A DNA stretch of 64,000 nucleotides, taken from NCBI RefSeq assembly GCF_946480305.1, contig NZ_CAMLJQ010000008.1, forward strand, positions 80,331 through 144,330, in the 5' to 3' direction. The translations under genes were made by a program, and so were the position numbers. Each line of letters opens with the position of its first letter. The first letter of the stretch is position 1. Under the pieces are notes generated by a model. It worked only from the letters and a program-made list of their open reading frames with translations, did not search any database and was not told where the DNA came from. The stretch comes from an uncultured Caldimonas sp. (GTDB lineage: Bacteria > Pseudomonadota > Gammaproteobacteria > Burkholderiales > Burkholderiaceae). Positions 8,620-18,564 of the stretch are shown here, in pieces.

Positions 8620-9651
8620 ATGGAATTCTTCCGAATCAGGCGCGACATCCCGTTCATGCGGCACGCGCTGGTGCTCAACGTGATTTCGCTGGTGACCTTT
8701 CTGGCCGCGGTGTTCTTCCTCGTCACGAAGGGGCTGCACCTGTCCATCGAGTTCACGGGCGGCACGGTGCTGGAGGTGCAGTACGCCCAGGCCGCAGACC
8801 TCCCGAAGGTGCGCTCGACGGTCGAGTCCCTGCAGCTTGGCGATGTGCAGGTGCAGAACTTCGGCACCTCGCGCGACGTGCTGATCCGCATCCCCCTGCG
8901 TGGCGAGATCAAGCAGAGCGAACTGGTCGGGCAGGTGTTCGGCAAGCTGTGCAGTGCCGAAGGCGGCACCGTGCAGCGTCAGCAGACCGTGACCGATCAA
9001 GGCGAGTCGGTCAGCCGCGAGGTGTGCTCCACCGCGGCCGGCGAGCCGGTGCGTCTGCAACGCAGCGAGTTCGTCGGGCCGCAGGTCGGCTCCGAGCTGG
9101 CGCGTGACGGCGCGCTGGCGCTGGCAGTCACGATCGCCGGGATCATGATCTACCTGGCTTTCCGCTTCGAGTGGAAGTTCTCGGTCGCGGGCATCATCGC
9201 CAACCTGCACGACGTGATCATCATCCTGGGCTTCTTCGCGTTCTTCCAGTGGGAGTTCTCGCTGTCGGTGCTGGCGGCAGTGCTCGCCGTGCTGGGCTAT
9301 TCGGTCAACGAATCGGTCGTGATCTTCGACCGCATCCGCGAAGCCTTCCGCAAGTACCGCAAGATGACCACCCAGGAGGTCATCGACCACGCGATCACCA
9401 GCACGATCAGCCGCACCGTGATCACGCACGGATCCACCCAGATCATGGTGCTGTCGATGCTCATCTTTGGTGGCCCGACCCTGCACTACTTCGCGCTGGC
9501 ACTCACGATCGGCATCCTGTTCGGCATCTATTCGTCGGTGTTCGTCGCGGCCGCCATCGCCATGTGGCTGGGCGTGAAACGTGAAGACTTGATCAAGCAG
9601 ACGCGCAAGGAAACCGATCCGGACGATCCGAATGCGGGTGCCGTGGTGTAG
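8620..9651 (+). CDS. secF: Protein translocase subunit SecF
   Basis: 343 aa. An N-terminal transmembrane helix, the family signature SIEFTGGTVLEV, a periplasmic domain and five transmembrane helices containing GYSVNESVVIFDRIREAFRK. It forms the SecDF complex with the product of the gene 42 bp upstream. A long inverted repeat spans its stop codon. Confidence 0.97.
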   Translation: MEFFRIRRDIPFMRHALVLNVISLVTFLAAVFFLVTKGLHLSIEFTGGTVLEVQYAQAADLPKVRSTVESLQLGDVQVQNFGTSRDVLIRIPLRGEIKQSELVGQVFGKLCSAEGGTVQRQQTVTDQGESVSREVCSTAAGEPVRLQRSEFVGPQVGSELARDGALALAVTIAGIMIYLAFRFEWKFSVAGIIANLHDVIIILGFFAFFQWEFSLSVLAAVLAVLGYSVNESVVIFDRIREAFRKYRKMTTQEVIDHAITSTISRTVITHGSTQIMVLSMLIFGGPTLHYFALALTIGILFGIYSSVFVAAAIAMWLGVKREDLIKQTRKETDPDDPNAGAVV

Positions 9652-9677
9652 AGTGCCAGGAATTTCGCACGGCACCC
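9636..9677 (+). terminator. Possible terminator-like inverted repeat at the secF stop
   Basis: Perfect 10-bp arms GGGTGCCGTG (9636-9645) and CACGGCACCC (9668-9677) enclose 22 nt and the secF stop codon. There is no T tract, so this may be a Rho-type 3' end or an mRNA-stabilising hairpin rather than an intrinsic terminator. Confidence 0.4.
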
Positions 9678-9693
9678 AGGCTACCTCTCCACC

Positions 9694-11985
9694 ATGGCGA
9701 TTCCCGCCGACCCGAAGGCACTTGCAGCCCAGGCGCGCAGAACTTTTCTGAACGTGCTGCTCTACGGAGCGCCGAATGCGCTGGCGGCCGTGGAAGAGGG
9801 CGCCAAGCTGCTGGCCTCCCAGTCCGCGCCTCCTGACCTGTTGCTGCGCCGCCGCGATGCCTGGACCGACATGCAGCGTCTGCGCGCCAAGTGGCAGCAG
9901 GCGCTGGTCGAGCGACTGCAGCGCCGTCAGACCAGCAACCTGCAAGACCCCGGCCCGAGCGGCCCTGCGGGGCTGAGCCACCGCGGTGCCGAACTGTCGC
10001 TCGTCGATGACGACACCATCGAGCACGAGATCCTCAGTTCCAGGCTGGCGTTGGCCGCCATGGATCAGGCGTCCTCCGAGTTCACCGACCTGCGTTCGCG
10101 CATGACGGTCATGGAGCGCCGCGACGAGTTGTCGTCGTCGGACGTGCTGCGCCCGCATGTGGTCGCGCGCGAGGTGCTCGAGGCCTGGCGCAGTGCCGGC
10201 CTCACGGTGGAAGCGTGGCGCGCGCTGCAGCCGGTGCTGCACGATGAAGTCGGGCATCTGGTGGTGCTTGCCTACCACGAGACCAACAAGTGGTTGATCG
10301 CTCACGGCGTGCTTCCCGAGATCGACCTGCGCCCGTTGATCCGCCGTGCACGGGACGTGGGTGTCGCCCCCGCCGGTAGCTCCGCCGCGAGCGCGCTGGC
10401 CGGTGGTGCGGCTCCTGCGAGTCACCCCCCCTCGGGTCCTGGCAGCCTGCGCCATTCGGTCGGCGAAGAAACACGCTTGATGACGCGCGCCTCCAACCTG
10501 GTGCGTGCCTCCGAGCAGGCGCAGGCGGTGCTGGGGCGGTTGAACCGGCTGGTCGGCAAGCAGGTCCCCGATTTCGAAGCCACCACCAGCTTTCAGGCCT
10601 CGCCCAAGCTGGTGGCTGCCATCGCTGAAGCCGAGCGCGAGGTGGTGCAGCGCTTGCGCAGCACCAGCCCTGACCAGCTCGTCATTCCGAGCGCGCCTGT
10701 TCTGCTCGACAACCTGCAGGAGCAGAAGCAGGCACTCAAGCGATCCACCGAATCGCCCATCGAGCGCGCGACCATCGAGATCGTCGCGCTGCTGTTTCAG
10801 AGCATCTTGACCGAAGACCGTCTGCCCGCCTCGGTGCGCGTATGGTTCGCCCGCCTGCAGATGCCGGTGCTGCGGGTCGCGATCACCGAACCCGACTTCT
10901 TTGCCACCACCGACCACCCGGCGCGGCGGCTCATCGACCGCATGGGCGCCTGCGTGATGGGCTTCGATGCCTCCACCGCCGGTGCGATGGGCGATGCGCT
11001 CGAAAAGGAAATCAAGCGCGTGGTGCAGGTGGTCGAGGCGTATCCCGACACCGGGCGGCGCGTGTTCCAGACCGTGCTCGTGGAGTTCGAGAAGTTCCTC
11101 GAGCACTACTTCACGAAGGAAAACGAGACCTCCCGCAAGGGGGTGTCGCTCGCGCAGCAGGTGGAGCAGCGCGAGATCCTCACGATCCAGTACACCATCG
11201 AGTTGCGCAAGATGCTCAACGAAGTGCCGGTACAGGATGGTGTGCGCGAGTTCCTGTTCCAGATCTGGGCCGACGTGTTGGCGATGACGGCGGTGAAGAC
11301 CGGTTCGCAGAGCGATGCGACCAAGGCCATGAAGCGTGCAGCGGCCGATCTGATCTGGTCGGCGAGCGCGAAGGTGTCGCGTGAGGAGCGCGCCGAGGTG
11401 ATCCGCCGCTTACCGCCGCTGCTGAAGACGCTGCGTGACGGCATGGCCATGGCGGGGGTCGCCTCCGAAAAGCAGGACGAGCACATCCAGGCGCTCAACA
11501 ACTCGCTGGCCGCGGCCTTCACGGCCAAGGCGGCGGCCATTCCGTCCGACCGCCTCGACGAGCTGATGTTGAGGCTCGAAACGCTGGAAGAGCTGTTGCC
11601 CGATACCGAGGTCGAGATCGACGAATCGATGGTGCTCGACCTGTCGGGCCACGAGACTTCCGGCCTCGAAGTGGTGGCCGAAGGGGGCTCGATGCCGAGT
11701 CCGGCGATGGTGGCGTGGGCGCGTGGGATCCAGGTCGGCAGCTGGTTCAAGCTCGACTACCGCGGGCGCAACGAGCCGGTGCAGCTCGCATGGCAGGGGT
11801 TGCGCAAGCAGCTGAGCCTGTTCTCGTCGCCGGCCGGTCGGTGCGTGCTGTTCCAGCAGCACCGGTTGGCGGCTTTCCTGCAGGCCGGCCTGATGGTGCC
11901 TGCCGAAGAAGAGGCGCTGACCGTGCGCGCCACGCGCAACGCGCTCGCCAAGCTGGACGCCGACCCCAGCCGCCTGCTGAACTGA
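9694..11985 (+). CDS. DUF1631 family protein
   Basis: 763 aa, soluble and strongly helical, with no signal peptide or transmembrane segment. The core stretches (TRASNLVRASEQAQAVLGRL, PVLRVAITEPDFFATTDHPARRLIDRMG) and the C-terminal block (GSWFKLDYRGRNEPVQLAWQ) are those of DUF1631 proteins, large proteins of proteobacteria whose function is unknown; the C-terminal block resembles PilZ-like beta segments. Encoded 42 bp after secF, convergent with smg. It is probably transcribed separately, given the hairpin at the secF stop. Confidence 0.82.
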   Translation: MAIPADPKALAAQARRTFLNVLLYGAPNALAAVEEGAKLLASQSAPPDLLLRRRDAWTDMQRLRAKWQQALVERLQRRQTSNLQDPGPSGPAGLSHRGAELSLVDDDTIEHEILSSRLALAAMDQASSEFTDLRSRMTVMERRDELSSSDVLRPHVVAREVLEAWRSAGLTVEAWRALQPVLHDEVGHLVVLAYHETNKWLIAHGVLPEIDLRPLIRRARDVGVAPAGSSAASALAGGAAPASHPPSGPGSLRHSVGEETRLMTRASNLVRASEQAQAVLGRLNRLVGKQVPDFEATTSFQASPKLVAAIAEAEREVVQRLRSTSPDQLVIPSAPVLLDNLQEQKQALKRSTESPIERATIEIVALLFQSILTEDRLPASVRVWFARLQMPVLRVAITEPDFFATTDHPARRLIDRMGACVMGFDASTAGAMGDALEKEIKRVVQVVEAYPDTGRRVFQTVLVEFEKFLEHYFTKENETSRKGVSLAQQVEQREILTIQYTIELRKMLNEVPVQDGVREFLFQIWADVLAMTAVKTGSQSDATKAMKRAAADLIWSASAKVSREERAEVIRRLPPLLKTLRDGMAMAGVASEKQDEHIQALNNSLAAAFTAKAAAIPSDRLDELMLRLETLEELLPDTEVEIDESMVLDLSGHETSGLEVVAEGGSMPSPAMVAWARGIQVGSWFKLDYRGRNEPVQLAWQGLRKQLSLFSSPAGRCVLFQQHRLAAFLQAGLMVPAEEEALTVRATRNALAKLDADPSRLLN

Positions 11986-12173
11986 GACCAGCCGCTGCGG
12001 GCCTTCGGCGGCTTGCGGCCCCGCGCCGCACCCGAGGCGCTCCGGGCCCGCTTCTTCGAGGGCGCACCCCTGGTGGATCGGCAGGGCCGATCGGCGGTAG
12101 CACTCGAGAGGGGAGCGGTGGGGCGCTTGCCGGGAGGCCCCTGCGCGCGGCGAGGGCTTCTGGGGCGAGCCTT

Positions 12174-12626
12174 TCAGTGGATCAAGCGATCGGCGGCGTC
12201 GACGAACAGTTCGTCGAGGATCAGGGCGTCTGGTTCTTCGCCGAGGCTCCAGAACACCATCAGCACGATGATCTTCAGGTCTTCGAGCGACAGGGGCCCG
12301 CCTTCGCTCACCATCGCCCGGTCGATCACGATCTCGCGCATCGGGGCAGGCAGCACACCGGCGCTTTCGAGGAAGCTGATGAAGCCCATGCACTCCTCAC
12401 CAAGCTGCTCCTGCTCGGCCTGGGTGAACACGCGCATGCTGTCGGGGCTTTGCGTGCCGGCATGCGATTGCACGGCATGCGTCAGGCCTTCCAGCCAGGT
12501 CAGCGCTTCCTGGATCTCGTCGTTCTCGAACCCTACGGCCGACAGCTTGCGCGTGAGCTGCGCATGATCGGGGCAGGCGTCTGGTCGCCAGTAGTTTTCG
12601 TACAGGTAGACGAGCACATCGAACAT
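12174..12626 (-). CDS. smg: Smg family protein (DUF494)
   Basis: 150 aa, acidic and helical. MFDVLVYLYENYW at the start and the C-terminal ALILDELFVDAADRLIH are typical of Smg, a conserved protein of unknown function encoded next to dprA/smf in many proteobacteria. ATG at 12626 is chosen over an upstream start because the family begins at MFDVL. dprA lies 88 bp upstream on the same strand. In many relatives topA follows smg; here the next gene is convergent, so that link is broken. Confidence 0.9.
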   Translation of the reverse strand: MFDVLVYLYENYWRPDACPDHAQLTRKLSAVGFENDEIQEALTWLEGLTHAVQSHAGTQSPDSMRVFTQAEQEQLGEECMGFISFLESAGVLPAPMREIVIDRAMVSEGGPLSLEDLKIIVLMVFWSLGEEPDALILDELFVDAADRLIH

Positions 12627-12713
12627 GTGTCCGACTATACCCGAGCGCGGTAACCCCACAGTGCTGAAAACGAGAGGTGGTTTGACGGGCGGTTTTACGC
12701 GATGCTGGCCGAC

Positions 12714-13850
12714 TCAGCCGCTGGCGACGCGCTGGAAGAGCTGCCCGGGCAACCGTGCCACCAGGCCCGCCAGCTCGAGCTCCAGCAGCCGCCCGCTCAA
12801 CTCGGCGGCCGGCCAGCCGGTGCGGGCCACCAATGTATCGAGCGTGGCCGGCTCATAGCCCAGGGCATCGAGGATGGGGTCTTCGTCGACGTCCGGTTCG
12901 GCATCATCCGGCGCGGCGTCGGGGAGGTGCACTTTCGTCAGCCCCGGGTGGAGTTCTTCGAGGATGTCCTGCCCGCTCTCGACCAGCTTGGCGCCTTGTT
13001 TGATCAGCGCGTGGCAACCCCGCGATTGCGGCGAATGGATCGAGCCCGGGATGGCAAAAACCTCCCGCCCCTGTTCGACGGCAAGGCGGGCCGTGATCAA
13101 CGAACCCGACTTCAGCGCAGCTTCGACGACGAGCGTGCCCCTCGCCAGGCCCGCGATGATGCGGTTGCGTTTCGGGAAGTTCTCCGGCAGCGGCGGCATG
13201 CCGAGCGGGTACTCGCTCAGCAGCAGGCCTTGCTCGCTGATGCGGCGCGCGAGGTCGAGGTGTCGTCGCGGGTAGACGTTATCGAGCCCGGTTCCGACGA
13301 CTGCGATCGTGCTGCCCGGGCCCTCGAGCGCGCCTTCGTGCGCGGCGCCATCGATGCCCAGCGCCAGGCCCGACACGATGGTCAGACCACCCTGGCTGAG
13401 GTGCGAGGCAAATGCACGGGCGTTGTCCAGCCCTTGACGGGTCGGGTGGCGGCTGCCGACCACGGCGATGGACGTGGCATGGAGCAGTTCCAGCCGCCCG
13501 ATCGCGTACAGCACCAACGGCGGGTCGGCGGTTGCGAGTAGCAGGGAAGGGTAGGCGGGATCGCCGAGCGTGATGAACCGCCGGGAGGGGGCGCCCTCCA
13601 GCCATTGCCACGTCGCGTCGATCAACGGGTCGAGCGTTGCGGGCGGGCGAGCCAGCGATGTGGTTGCAGCGGCCGGCACCACCTCGCGCCAAGCTGCTTC
13701 CGAGCGCTGGAAGATGGCTTGCGGAGGGCCGAACGCGGCCAGCAGGCGGCGGGCCGTTGCGGGCCCGATCCCGGGTGTTTCGGCCAGCCGCAGCCACGCG
13801 GCGAGTTCGGCCCGGTCAGGCCGGGCTGCGGGCGCGAGGGCGCCGCTCAA
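12714..13850 (-). CDS. dprA: DNA-processing protein DprA
   Basis: 378 aa. An N-terminal helical (SAM-like) region, a Rossmann-type core with VVGSRHPTRQG, SGLALGIDGAAHEGAL, FPKRNRIIAGL and the KSGSLITA motif, and a C-terminal winged-helix domain (ILDALGYEPATLDTLVARTGW). DprA loads RecA on incoming single-stranded DNA during natural transformation. It starts with TTG at 13850, overlapping the stop of the LysM gene by four bases (TTGA), which indicates translational coupling. Confidence 0.93.
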   Translation of the reverse strand: MSGALAPAARPDRAELAAWLRLAETPGIGPATARRLLAAFGPPQAIFQRSEAAWREVVPAAATTSLARPPATLDPLIDATWQWLEGAPSRRFITLGDPAYPSLLLATADPPLVLYAIGRLELLHATSIAVVGSRHPTRQGLDNARAFASHLSQGGLTIVSGLALGIDGAAHEGALEGPGSTIAVVGTGLDNVYPRRHLDLARRISEQGLLLSEYPLGMPPLPENFPKRNRIIAGLARGTLVVEAALKSGSLITARLAVEQGREVFAIPGSIHSPQSRGCHALIKQGAKLVESGQDILEELHPGLTKVHLPDAAPDDAEPDVDEDPILDALGYEPATLDTLVARTGWPAAELSGRLLELELAGLVARLPGQLFQRVASG

Positions 13851-15022
13851 GGCTGGGTGAAGCGGTCACCGACCTGCACTGGCTCCTGCACATTGAGGAT
13901 CAGCGCATACGACATGCGGTCGAACACCCGGAACACGAACAGCAGGCCATGGCGCTCGTCAGGCAACTGGATCGCCTGCTTGCCGCCATACGTGGTATCG
14001 GTGGCCTGCCGCCCCTGCCGCCACAGCGCGAGCACGTGGCCGCGCTCGACGCCGTCGCGCGAGCCGCGGTTCAGCGCGACGATCTGGTTCTGGCCGGCCG
14101 TCAGCGCCTCGCCGTAGATCGAGGCGATCTTGCCTTCCAGCGTGCCCTGGGGAGCGTGCGGGACGTAGCTGATGAATTCGCGCGAGGGAACCGGCGCCAG
14201 CCGGTCGCCCACGCCGACCTCGAGTCGCGTCGACTGGACCTGGAAGCTCGCGGGAATGATCTCGCCCGTCGCACTGGTGCCACCCGGGCGGGTGTACTCG
14301 GCGGTACCCAGGTAGGTGGCTTCGTAGCCGAGCACTTCCTTGGTGCCGGGGTCGAGCAGCGGCTTCGGATTGCGGAACAGGCGCCAGTCGCGCAACTCGC
14401 CCAGCTCGCCACGGACGTACGCGGTTTCGCCGCGAGACAGCAGTACCCGGCCTTCCTGGGTGGCCACCACGCGCGGAGCCTGCTCCAGCTCGTTGCTGTT
14501 GAAGATCACCGCCTCGTTGAGGAAGGGCTCGATGAGGTGCAGCGGGATCGACGCAATGGCGGCTCTGTCGAGCGATTCGCTGCGCACGCGCGGAGACACC
14601 TTGATCGTGCCGCCCGGGGCGCCGACGGGCTGGCCGACGCGCAGGCGGGCGCGGCCATCTTTCGTTTCGAGGTACAGCACCTGGCCCGGGTAGATCAGGT
14701 GCGGATTGCGGATCTGCTCGAGGTTCATGCCCCACAGCTCGGGCCAGCGCCACGGGCGAAGCAGGAACATCGAGGAAATGTCCCACAGCGTGTCGCCGCG
14801 CTTGACGGTGTAGGAGTCAGGTGCGTTGGGAGACAGCTCGGACAGCGGCACACCGGCCTGCGCGACTTGTTGTGCGGTGGCGCGCTGCTGCTCAGTGATC
14901 GGATAATTGACGGCCGACGCTGCGGTGCCGAGTGCGATCAGGGCTGCTCCGACGAGGGCTTGCGAGCCGATGGAAGCCAGGGTTGCCTTGGGACGGGCTC
15001 GCCACAACGCGGTTCTTGTCAT
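13847..15022 (-). CDS. LysM domain-containing exported protein
   Basis: About 391 aa. ATG at 15022 has GGAGACC upstream, and the start is followed by a signal peptide ending near GTAASA. One LysM domain follows (YTVKRGDTLWDIS ... IRNPHLIYPGQVLYL), so it should bind peptidoglycan in the periplasm. The long C-terminal part has no motif I recognise. It is first in a lysM-dprA-smg operon, an arrangement common in betaproteobacteria, and is divergent from def. Confidence 0.86.
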   Translation of the reverse strand: MTRTALWRARPKATLASIGSQALVGAALIALGTAASAVNYPITEQQRATAQQVAQAGVPLSELSPNAPDSYTVKRGDTLWDISSMFLLRPWRWPELWGMNLEQIRNPHLIYPGQVLYLETKDGRARLRVGQPVGAPGGTIKVSPRVRSESLDRAAIASIPLHLIEPFLNEAVIFNSNELEQAPRVVATQEGRVLLSRGETAYVRGELGELRDWRLFRNPKPLLDPGTKEVLGYEATYLGTAEYTRPGGTSATGEIIPASFQVQSTRLEVGVGDRLAPVPSREFISYVPHAPQGTLEGKIASIYGEALTAGQNQIVALNRGSRDGVERGHVLALWRQGRQATDTTYGGKQAIQLPDERHGLLFVFRVFDRMSYALILNVQEPVQVGDRFTQP

Positions 15023-15263
15023 GCAGGGTCTCCGCTCGCCGGACATGGCCTGGAAACTCGCGGCCATGGCGCCATATGGTTAATGAGTTATCGGCTCGCC
15101 GGGCAGCAGCAGTTCGGCGAGAATCCTCACATAGTTTCACAGATTCTGCCCATAAACCCTTGATGCCGCAACGAATTTTGCTGGAGGTTACCGCGGCAGC
15201 GGCATTGCGTCACGCTTCCCGCGTTGTCGCGCCTCCACACCGGCAGACGGGCTCCGCTTGCAC

Positions 15264-15776
15264 ATGGCCAAACTGAACATCCTCCGCTATCCCGATCCCC
15301 GCCTGCACACCGTCGCCAAGCCGGTCGTAAAGGTGGACGGGCGCATCCAGCAACTCGTCGACGACATGCTGGAAACCATGTACGAGGCCAATGGCGTCGG
15401 CCTGGCAGCGACGCAGGTCGACGTGCACGAGCGGGTGATCGTGATCGACACCTCGGACGAGCGCGACGACGCGCGCGTGCTGATCAACCCCGAACTGGTG
15501 GCGCGCAGCGACGAGATGATCCTCTGGGAAGAGGGCTGCCTGTCCGTGCCCACCTTCTATGACAAGGTGGATCGGCATGCGCGGGTGACGGTGAAGGCAC
15601 TGGACCGCGAGGGCCGCGAATACAGCTTCGATGCCGACGGCCTGCTCGCCGTGTGCGTGCAGCACGAGATGGACCACCTGATGGGCAAGGTGTTCGTCGA
15701 ATACCTGTCACCGCTGAAGCGCAACCGCATCAAGACCAAGTTGCTCAAGCGCACGCGCGACGAAGAGCGCGGCTGA
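15264..15776 (+). CDS. def: Peptide deformylase
   Basis: 170 aa. All three family motifs are intact: GVGLAATQ (GxGxAAxQ), EEGCLSVP (metal-binding Cys) and QHEMDHL (HExxH metal ligands and catalytic Glu). It removes the formyl group from nascent proteins. The start is ATG at 15264 ([11 protein letters not shown]); the upstream TTG is disfavoured. fmt begins 6 bp after its stop, pairing formylation with deformylation in one operon. Confidence 0.97.
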   Translation: MAKLNILRYPDPRLHTVAKPVVKVDGRIQQLVDDMLETMYEANGVGLAATQVDVHERVIVIDTSDERDDARVLINPELVARSDEMILWEEGCLSVPTFYDKVDRHARVTVKALDREGREYSFDADGLLAVCVQHEMDHLMGKVFVEYLSPLKRNRIKTKLLKRTRDEERG

Positions 15777-15782
15777 ACGCCG

Positions 15783-16742
15783 ATGAAGGTCGTATTTGCC
15801 GGTACGCCGGAGTTTGCGCACGCGGCCTTGGCGCAGTTGCATGCGGCCGGCTTCCGGATTCCGCTGGTGCTGACCCAGCCGGACCGTCCGGCTGGGCGTG
15901 GCATGAAGCTGCAGTCCAGTCCGGTCAAGCAGTTTGCGCTCGCTCACGGCATCGACGTGGCGCAACCTCGCAGCCTGCGGCTCGACGGCAAGTATCCCGA
16001 CGACGCACAAGCCGCACGGTCGGCGCTGCAAGCGGCTGCACCGGACGTGATGGTGGTGGCTGCCTACGGCCTGATCCTGCCGCAATGGGTGCTCGACCTG
16101 CCCCGGCTCGGCTGCCTCAACATCCACGCCTCGCTGCTGCCGCGCTGGCGCGGGGCGGCGCCCATCCACCGTGCGATCGAGGCGGGCGATGCGCAGACCG
16201 GTATCACGATCATGCAGATGGACGCCGGACTCGACACGGGCGACATGCTCCTTGTCGAGAGCATGCCCATTGCCGCGCGGGACACCACGGCGAGCCTGCA
16301 CGACCGCCTTGCGGGGCTGGGTGGGCGACTGATCGTCGAAGCACTGGAGATGGCGGCTTGTGGCGGGCTCACCCGCACCCCTCAACCGGTGGACGGCGTG
16401 ACCTACGCCCACAAGATCGAAAAGGCCGAGGCCGAGATCGACTGGTCGCAACCGGCGGCCGTCATCGAGCGCCGCATCCGGGCTTTCGATCCGTTCCCCG
16501 GCGCCAGCACTCACCTCGCGGGCACGGCCTTGAAGTGCTGGTCGGGCGAGCTGTGCGACGGCGCCGGTGCGCCGGGCACCGTCCTCGAGGTGTCCGACGC
16601 CGGCCTTCGGGTGGCCTGCGGCGAAGGTGCGTTGCGTCTCACCCAGTTGCAAAAGCCAGGCGGGCGCCGCCTGGCAGCCCGGGATTTCCTCCAGGGCCAT
16701 ACGGTGATGCCGGGTATGGTTTTTGATTGCCGGGCGGCTTGA
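15783..16742 (+). CDS. fmt: Methionyl-tRNA formyltransferase
   Basis: 319 aa. The N-terminal formyltransferase domain has FAGTPEFA, the catalytic region [17 protein letters not shown] (N-H) and the Asp in [11 protein letters not shown]. The C-terminal tRNA-binding domain has the typical [11 protein letters not shown] motif. It transfers formyl from 10-formyl-THF to Met-tRNAfMet. Second gene of the def-fmt-htpX group. Confidence 0.97.
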   Translation: MKVVFAGTPEFAHAALAQLHAAGFRIPLVLTQPDRPAGRGMKLQSSPVKQFALAHGIDVAQPRSLRLDGKYPDDAQAARSALQAAAPDVMVVAAYGLILPQWVLDLPRLGCLNIHASLLPRWRGAAPIHRAIEAGDAQTGITIMQMDAGLDTGDMLLVESMPIAARDTTASLHDRLAGLGGRLIVEALEMAACGGLTRTPQPVDGVTYAHKIEKAEAEIDWSQPAAVIERRIRAFDPFPGASTHLAGTALKCWSGELCDGAGAPGTVLEVSDAGLRVACGEGALRLTQLQKPGGRRLAARDFLQGHTVMPGMVFDCRAA

Positions 16743-16802
16743 ATTACAAACGCGAGGCCGCACCTGCGCGGCGTTGTCGGCTACTGTAGTGAGGCTCGCA
16801 CG

Positions 16803-17660
16803 ATGTTCAACCTGCTGAAGACCGCCGTCCTGATGGCGGCCATCACCGGCCTGTTCATGGCCATCGGTTCCCTGCTGGGGGGCCAGCAGGGCATGATGCT
16901 GGCGCTGATCCTGGCGCTCGGCATGAACTTCTTCAGCTACTGGTTCAGCGACAAGCTGGTGCTGAAGATGTACAACGCGCGCGAGGTCGACGAAACCACC
17001 GCGCCGCAGTTCTACCGCATGGTGCGCGAGCTGGCGCAGCGCGCCGACCTGCCGATGCCGCGCGTCTACATCATCGACGAGAACGCGCCCAACGCGTTTG
17101 CCACCGGCCGCAACCCGCAGAACGCCGCGGTGGCCGCTACCACCGGCATCATGCGCGTGCTCACCGACCGCGAGCTGCGCGGCGTGATGGCGCACGAACT
17201 GGCGCACGTCAGGCACCGCGACATCCTGATCAGCACCATCAGCGCCACGATGGCCGGCGCCATCTCGATGCTGGCGAACTTCGCGATGTTCTTTGGTGGC
17301 CGCGACAGCGAAGGCCGGCCGGTCAACCCGATCGTCAGCATCCTCGTGATGCTGCTCGCCCCGCTGGCGGCCAGCCTGATCCAGATGGCGATCAGCCGGG
17401 CGCGCGAGTTCGAGGCCGATCGCGGCGGTGCCGAGATCTCCGGCGACCCGCAGGCGCTGGCCTCGGCGCTGGAGAAGATCCACCGCTACGCCCGCGGCAT
17501 CCCGTTGGAAGCGGCCGAGCGCCACCCGGAAACCGCCCAGATGATGATCATGAACCCGTTGTCGGGCGGCGGGCTGCGCGGCCTGTTCAGCACGCACCCC
17601 AGCACCGAGGAGCGGGTGGCCCGGCTGATGGCGATGGCGCAAGGTGCGGCTTATCGCTGA
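16803..17660 (+). CDS. htpX: Membrane-bound zinc metalloprotease HtpX
   Basis: 285 aa. Two N-terminal transmembrane helices, the zinc motif [10 protein letters not shown], two further helices and the third ligand region REFEADRGG. HtpX degrades damaged inner-membrane proteins. The def-fmt-htpX order is typical for betaproteobacteria. A 60-bp gap separates it from fmt and may hold its own promoter. Confidence 0.95.
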   Translation: MFNLLKTAVLMAAITGLFMAIGSLLGGQQGMMLALILALGMNFFSYWFSDKLVLKMYNAREVDETTAPQFYRMVRELAQRADLPMPRVYIIDENAPNAFATGRNPQNAAVAATTGIMRVLTDRELRGVMAHELAHVRHRDILISTISATMAGAISMLANFAMFFGGRDSEGRPVNPIVSILVMLLAPLAASLIQMAISRAREFEADRGGAEISGDPQALASALEKIHRYARGIPLEAAERHPETAQMMIMNPLSGGGLRGLFSTHPSTEERVARLMAMAQGAAYR

Positions 17661-17677
17661 ACGACGCGATGCCCGAA

Positions 17678-17705
17678 CGCCCGGCCCCGCCGGGCGTTTT
17701 CGTTT
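17678..17705 (+). terminator. Intrinsic terminator after htpX
   Basis: The stem CGCCCGG / CCGGGCG with a 5-nt loop is followed by TTTTCGTTT, 17 bp after the htpX stop. Confidence 0.85.
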
Positions 17706-17768
17706 GTGACGGCGCCTCAAGTCCGGCGGCCAACTGCCGATGACCATGCACAGCCTGTCCTTTGTGCC

Positions 17769-18116
17769 ATGCGACATACCCTCCACCTCGCCGCTGTTCT
17801 CGCTTTCGTCTCCGCGCTCGCGGGGTGTGATGCGCTGGGCATCGAGTCTGCCGAGTCGATGGCTGCGCGCAAGGATGCCGAAGGCCGCGCGCTCGGCGGC
17901 GCCTGCCGCCATGCCGGCCGGGCGATCGAGGACTGCTACACGCTGAACCCGCGCGCCGACAAGGCCGCGATCTTCGCCGGCTGGCGCGAGATGAACGACT
18001 ACATGCGCGAGAACAAGATCGAGGAAGTGGCACCCCAGCTGGCCCGCGCCCGGCCGACCCGCGGCGCCACGACGTCGGACGCCGAGGCCCCCGCCGAAGG
18101 CGGCAAGACCCCATAG
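17769..18116 (+). CDS. Small putative lipoprotein
   Basis: 115 aa. A signal peptide ends in the lipobox LAGC, so it is probably anchored to the inner or outer membrane. The mature part contains two cysteines (GGACRHAGRAIEDCYTLNP) and ends in an Ala/Thr/Glu-rich tail. The cysteine-containing block resembles small betaproteobacterial lipoproteins without assigned function. The start is ATG at 17769. Confidence 0.7.
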   Translation: MRHTLHLAAVLAFVSALAGCDALGIESAESMAARKDAEGRALGGACRHAGRAIEDCYTLNPRADKAAIFAGWREMNDYMRENKIEEVAPQLARARPTRGATTSDAEAPAEGGKTP

Positions 18117-18135
18117 GGCCTCTACACTCGGCTGC

Positions 18136-18564
18136 ATGGCCGCCGCACCCGCTTCTTCCGGACACGAGTACGCCCAGCACTGCCTGGAGCTGTTGCAACC
18201 CCTCGGCACGTGCAGTGCACGCCGGATGTTCGGCGGCTGGGGCATCTATCTCGACGGGCTGATGTTCGCGCTGATCGCCTTCGAGCGGCTGTACCTCAAG
18301 GTGGACGGCACGACCGAAGCGCGCTGGGCTGCCGCCGGGGGGCAGCCTTTCGTGTACGACGGCAAGGGGCGCTCGGTCAAGATGAACTACTACACCCCGC
18401 CGGACGAGGCGCTGGAGTCTCCTGAATTGATGCGGCCCTGGGCTCGCCTCGCCCTCGAGGCGGCGCTGCGGGCTCGCGCCGAGAAGGACGCCAAGCCCGC
18501 AGCGAAGAAGGTGCTCAGGAGCAAGCCCGGGGCGCCGGCGCCGCGGACGGCCGCGAAGCGCTGA
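18136..18564 (+). CDS. TfoX N-terminal domain protein
   Basis: 142 aa. The TfoX-N pattern is clear: RRMFGGWGIYLDGLMFALI, LYLKVDG, FVYDGKGRSVKMNYYTPPDEA. The competence regulator TfoX/Sxy has an additional C-terminal domain, which is missing; a Lys/Ala/Pro-rich tail takes its place. It may be linked to DNA uptake or transcription, but stand-alone TfoX-N proteins are not characterised well enough to say. Its 3' end overlaps the convergent DUF2917 gene by 50 bp. Confidence 0.82.
   Translation: MAAAPASSGHEYAQHCLELLQPLGTCSARRMFGGWGIYLDGLMFALIAFERLYLKVDGTTEARWAAAGGQPFVYDGKGRSVKMNYYTPPDEALESPELMRPWARLALEAALRARAEKDAKPAAKKVLRSKPGAPAPRTAAKR

Noticed and set aside
11986..12173. Possible gene between the DUF1631 gene and smg
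   Set aside because: 188 bp of GC-rich sequence with only shadow frames; nothing supportable was seen.
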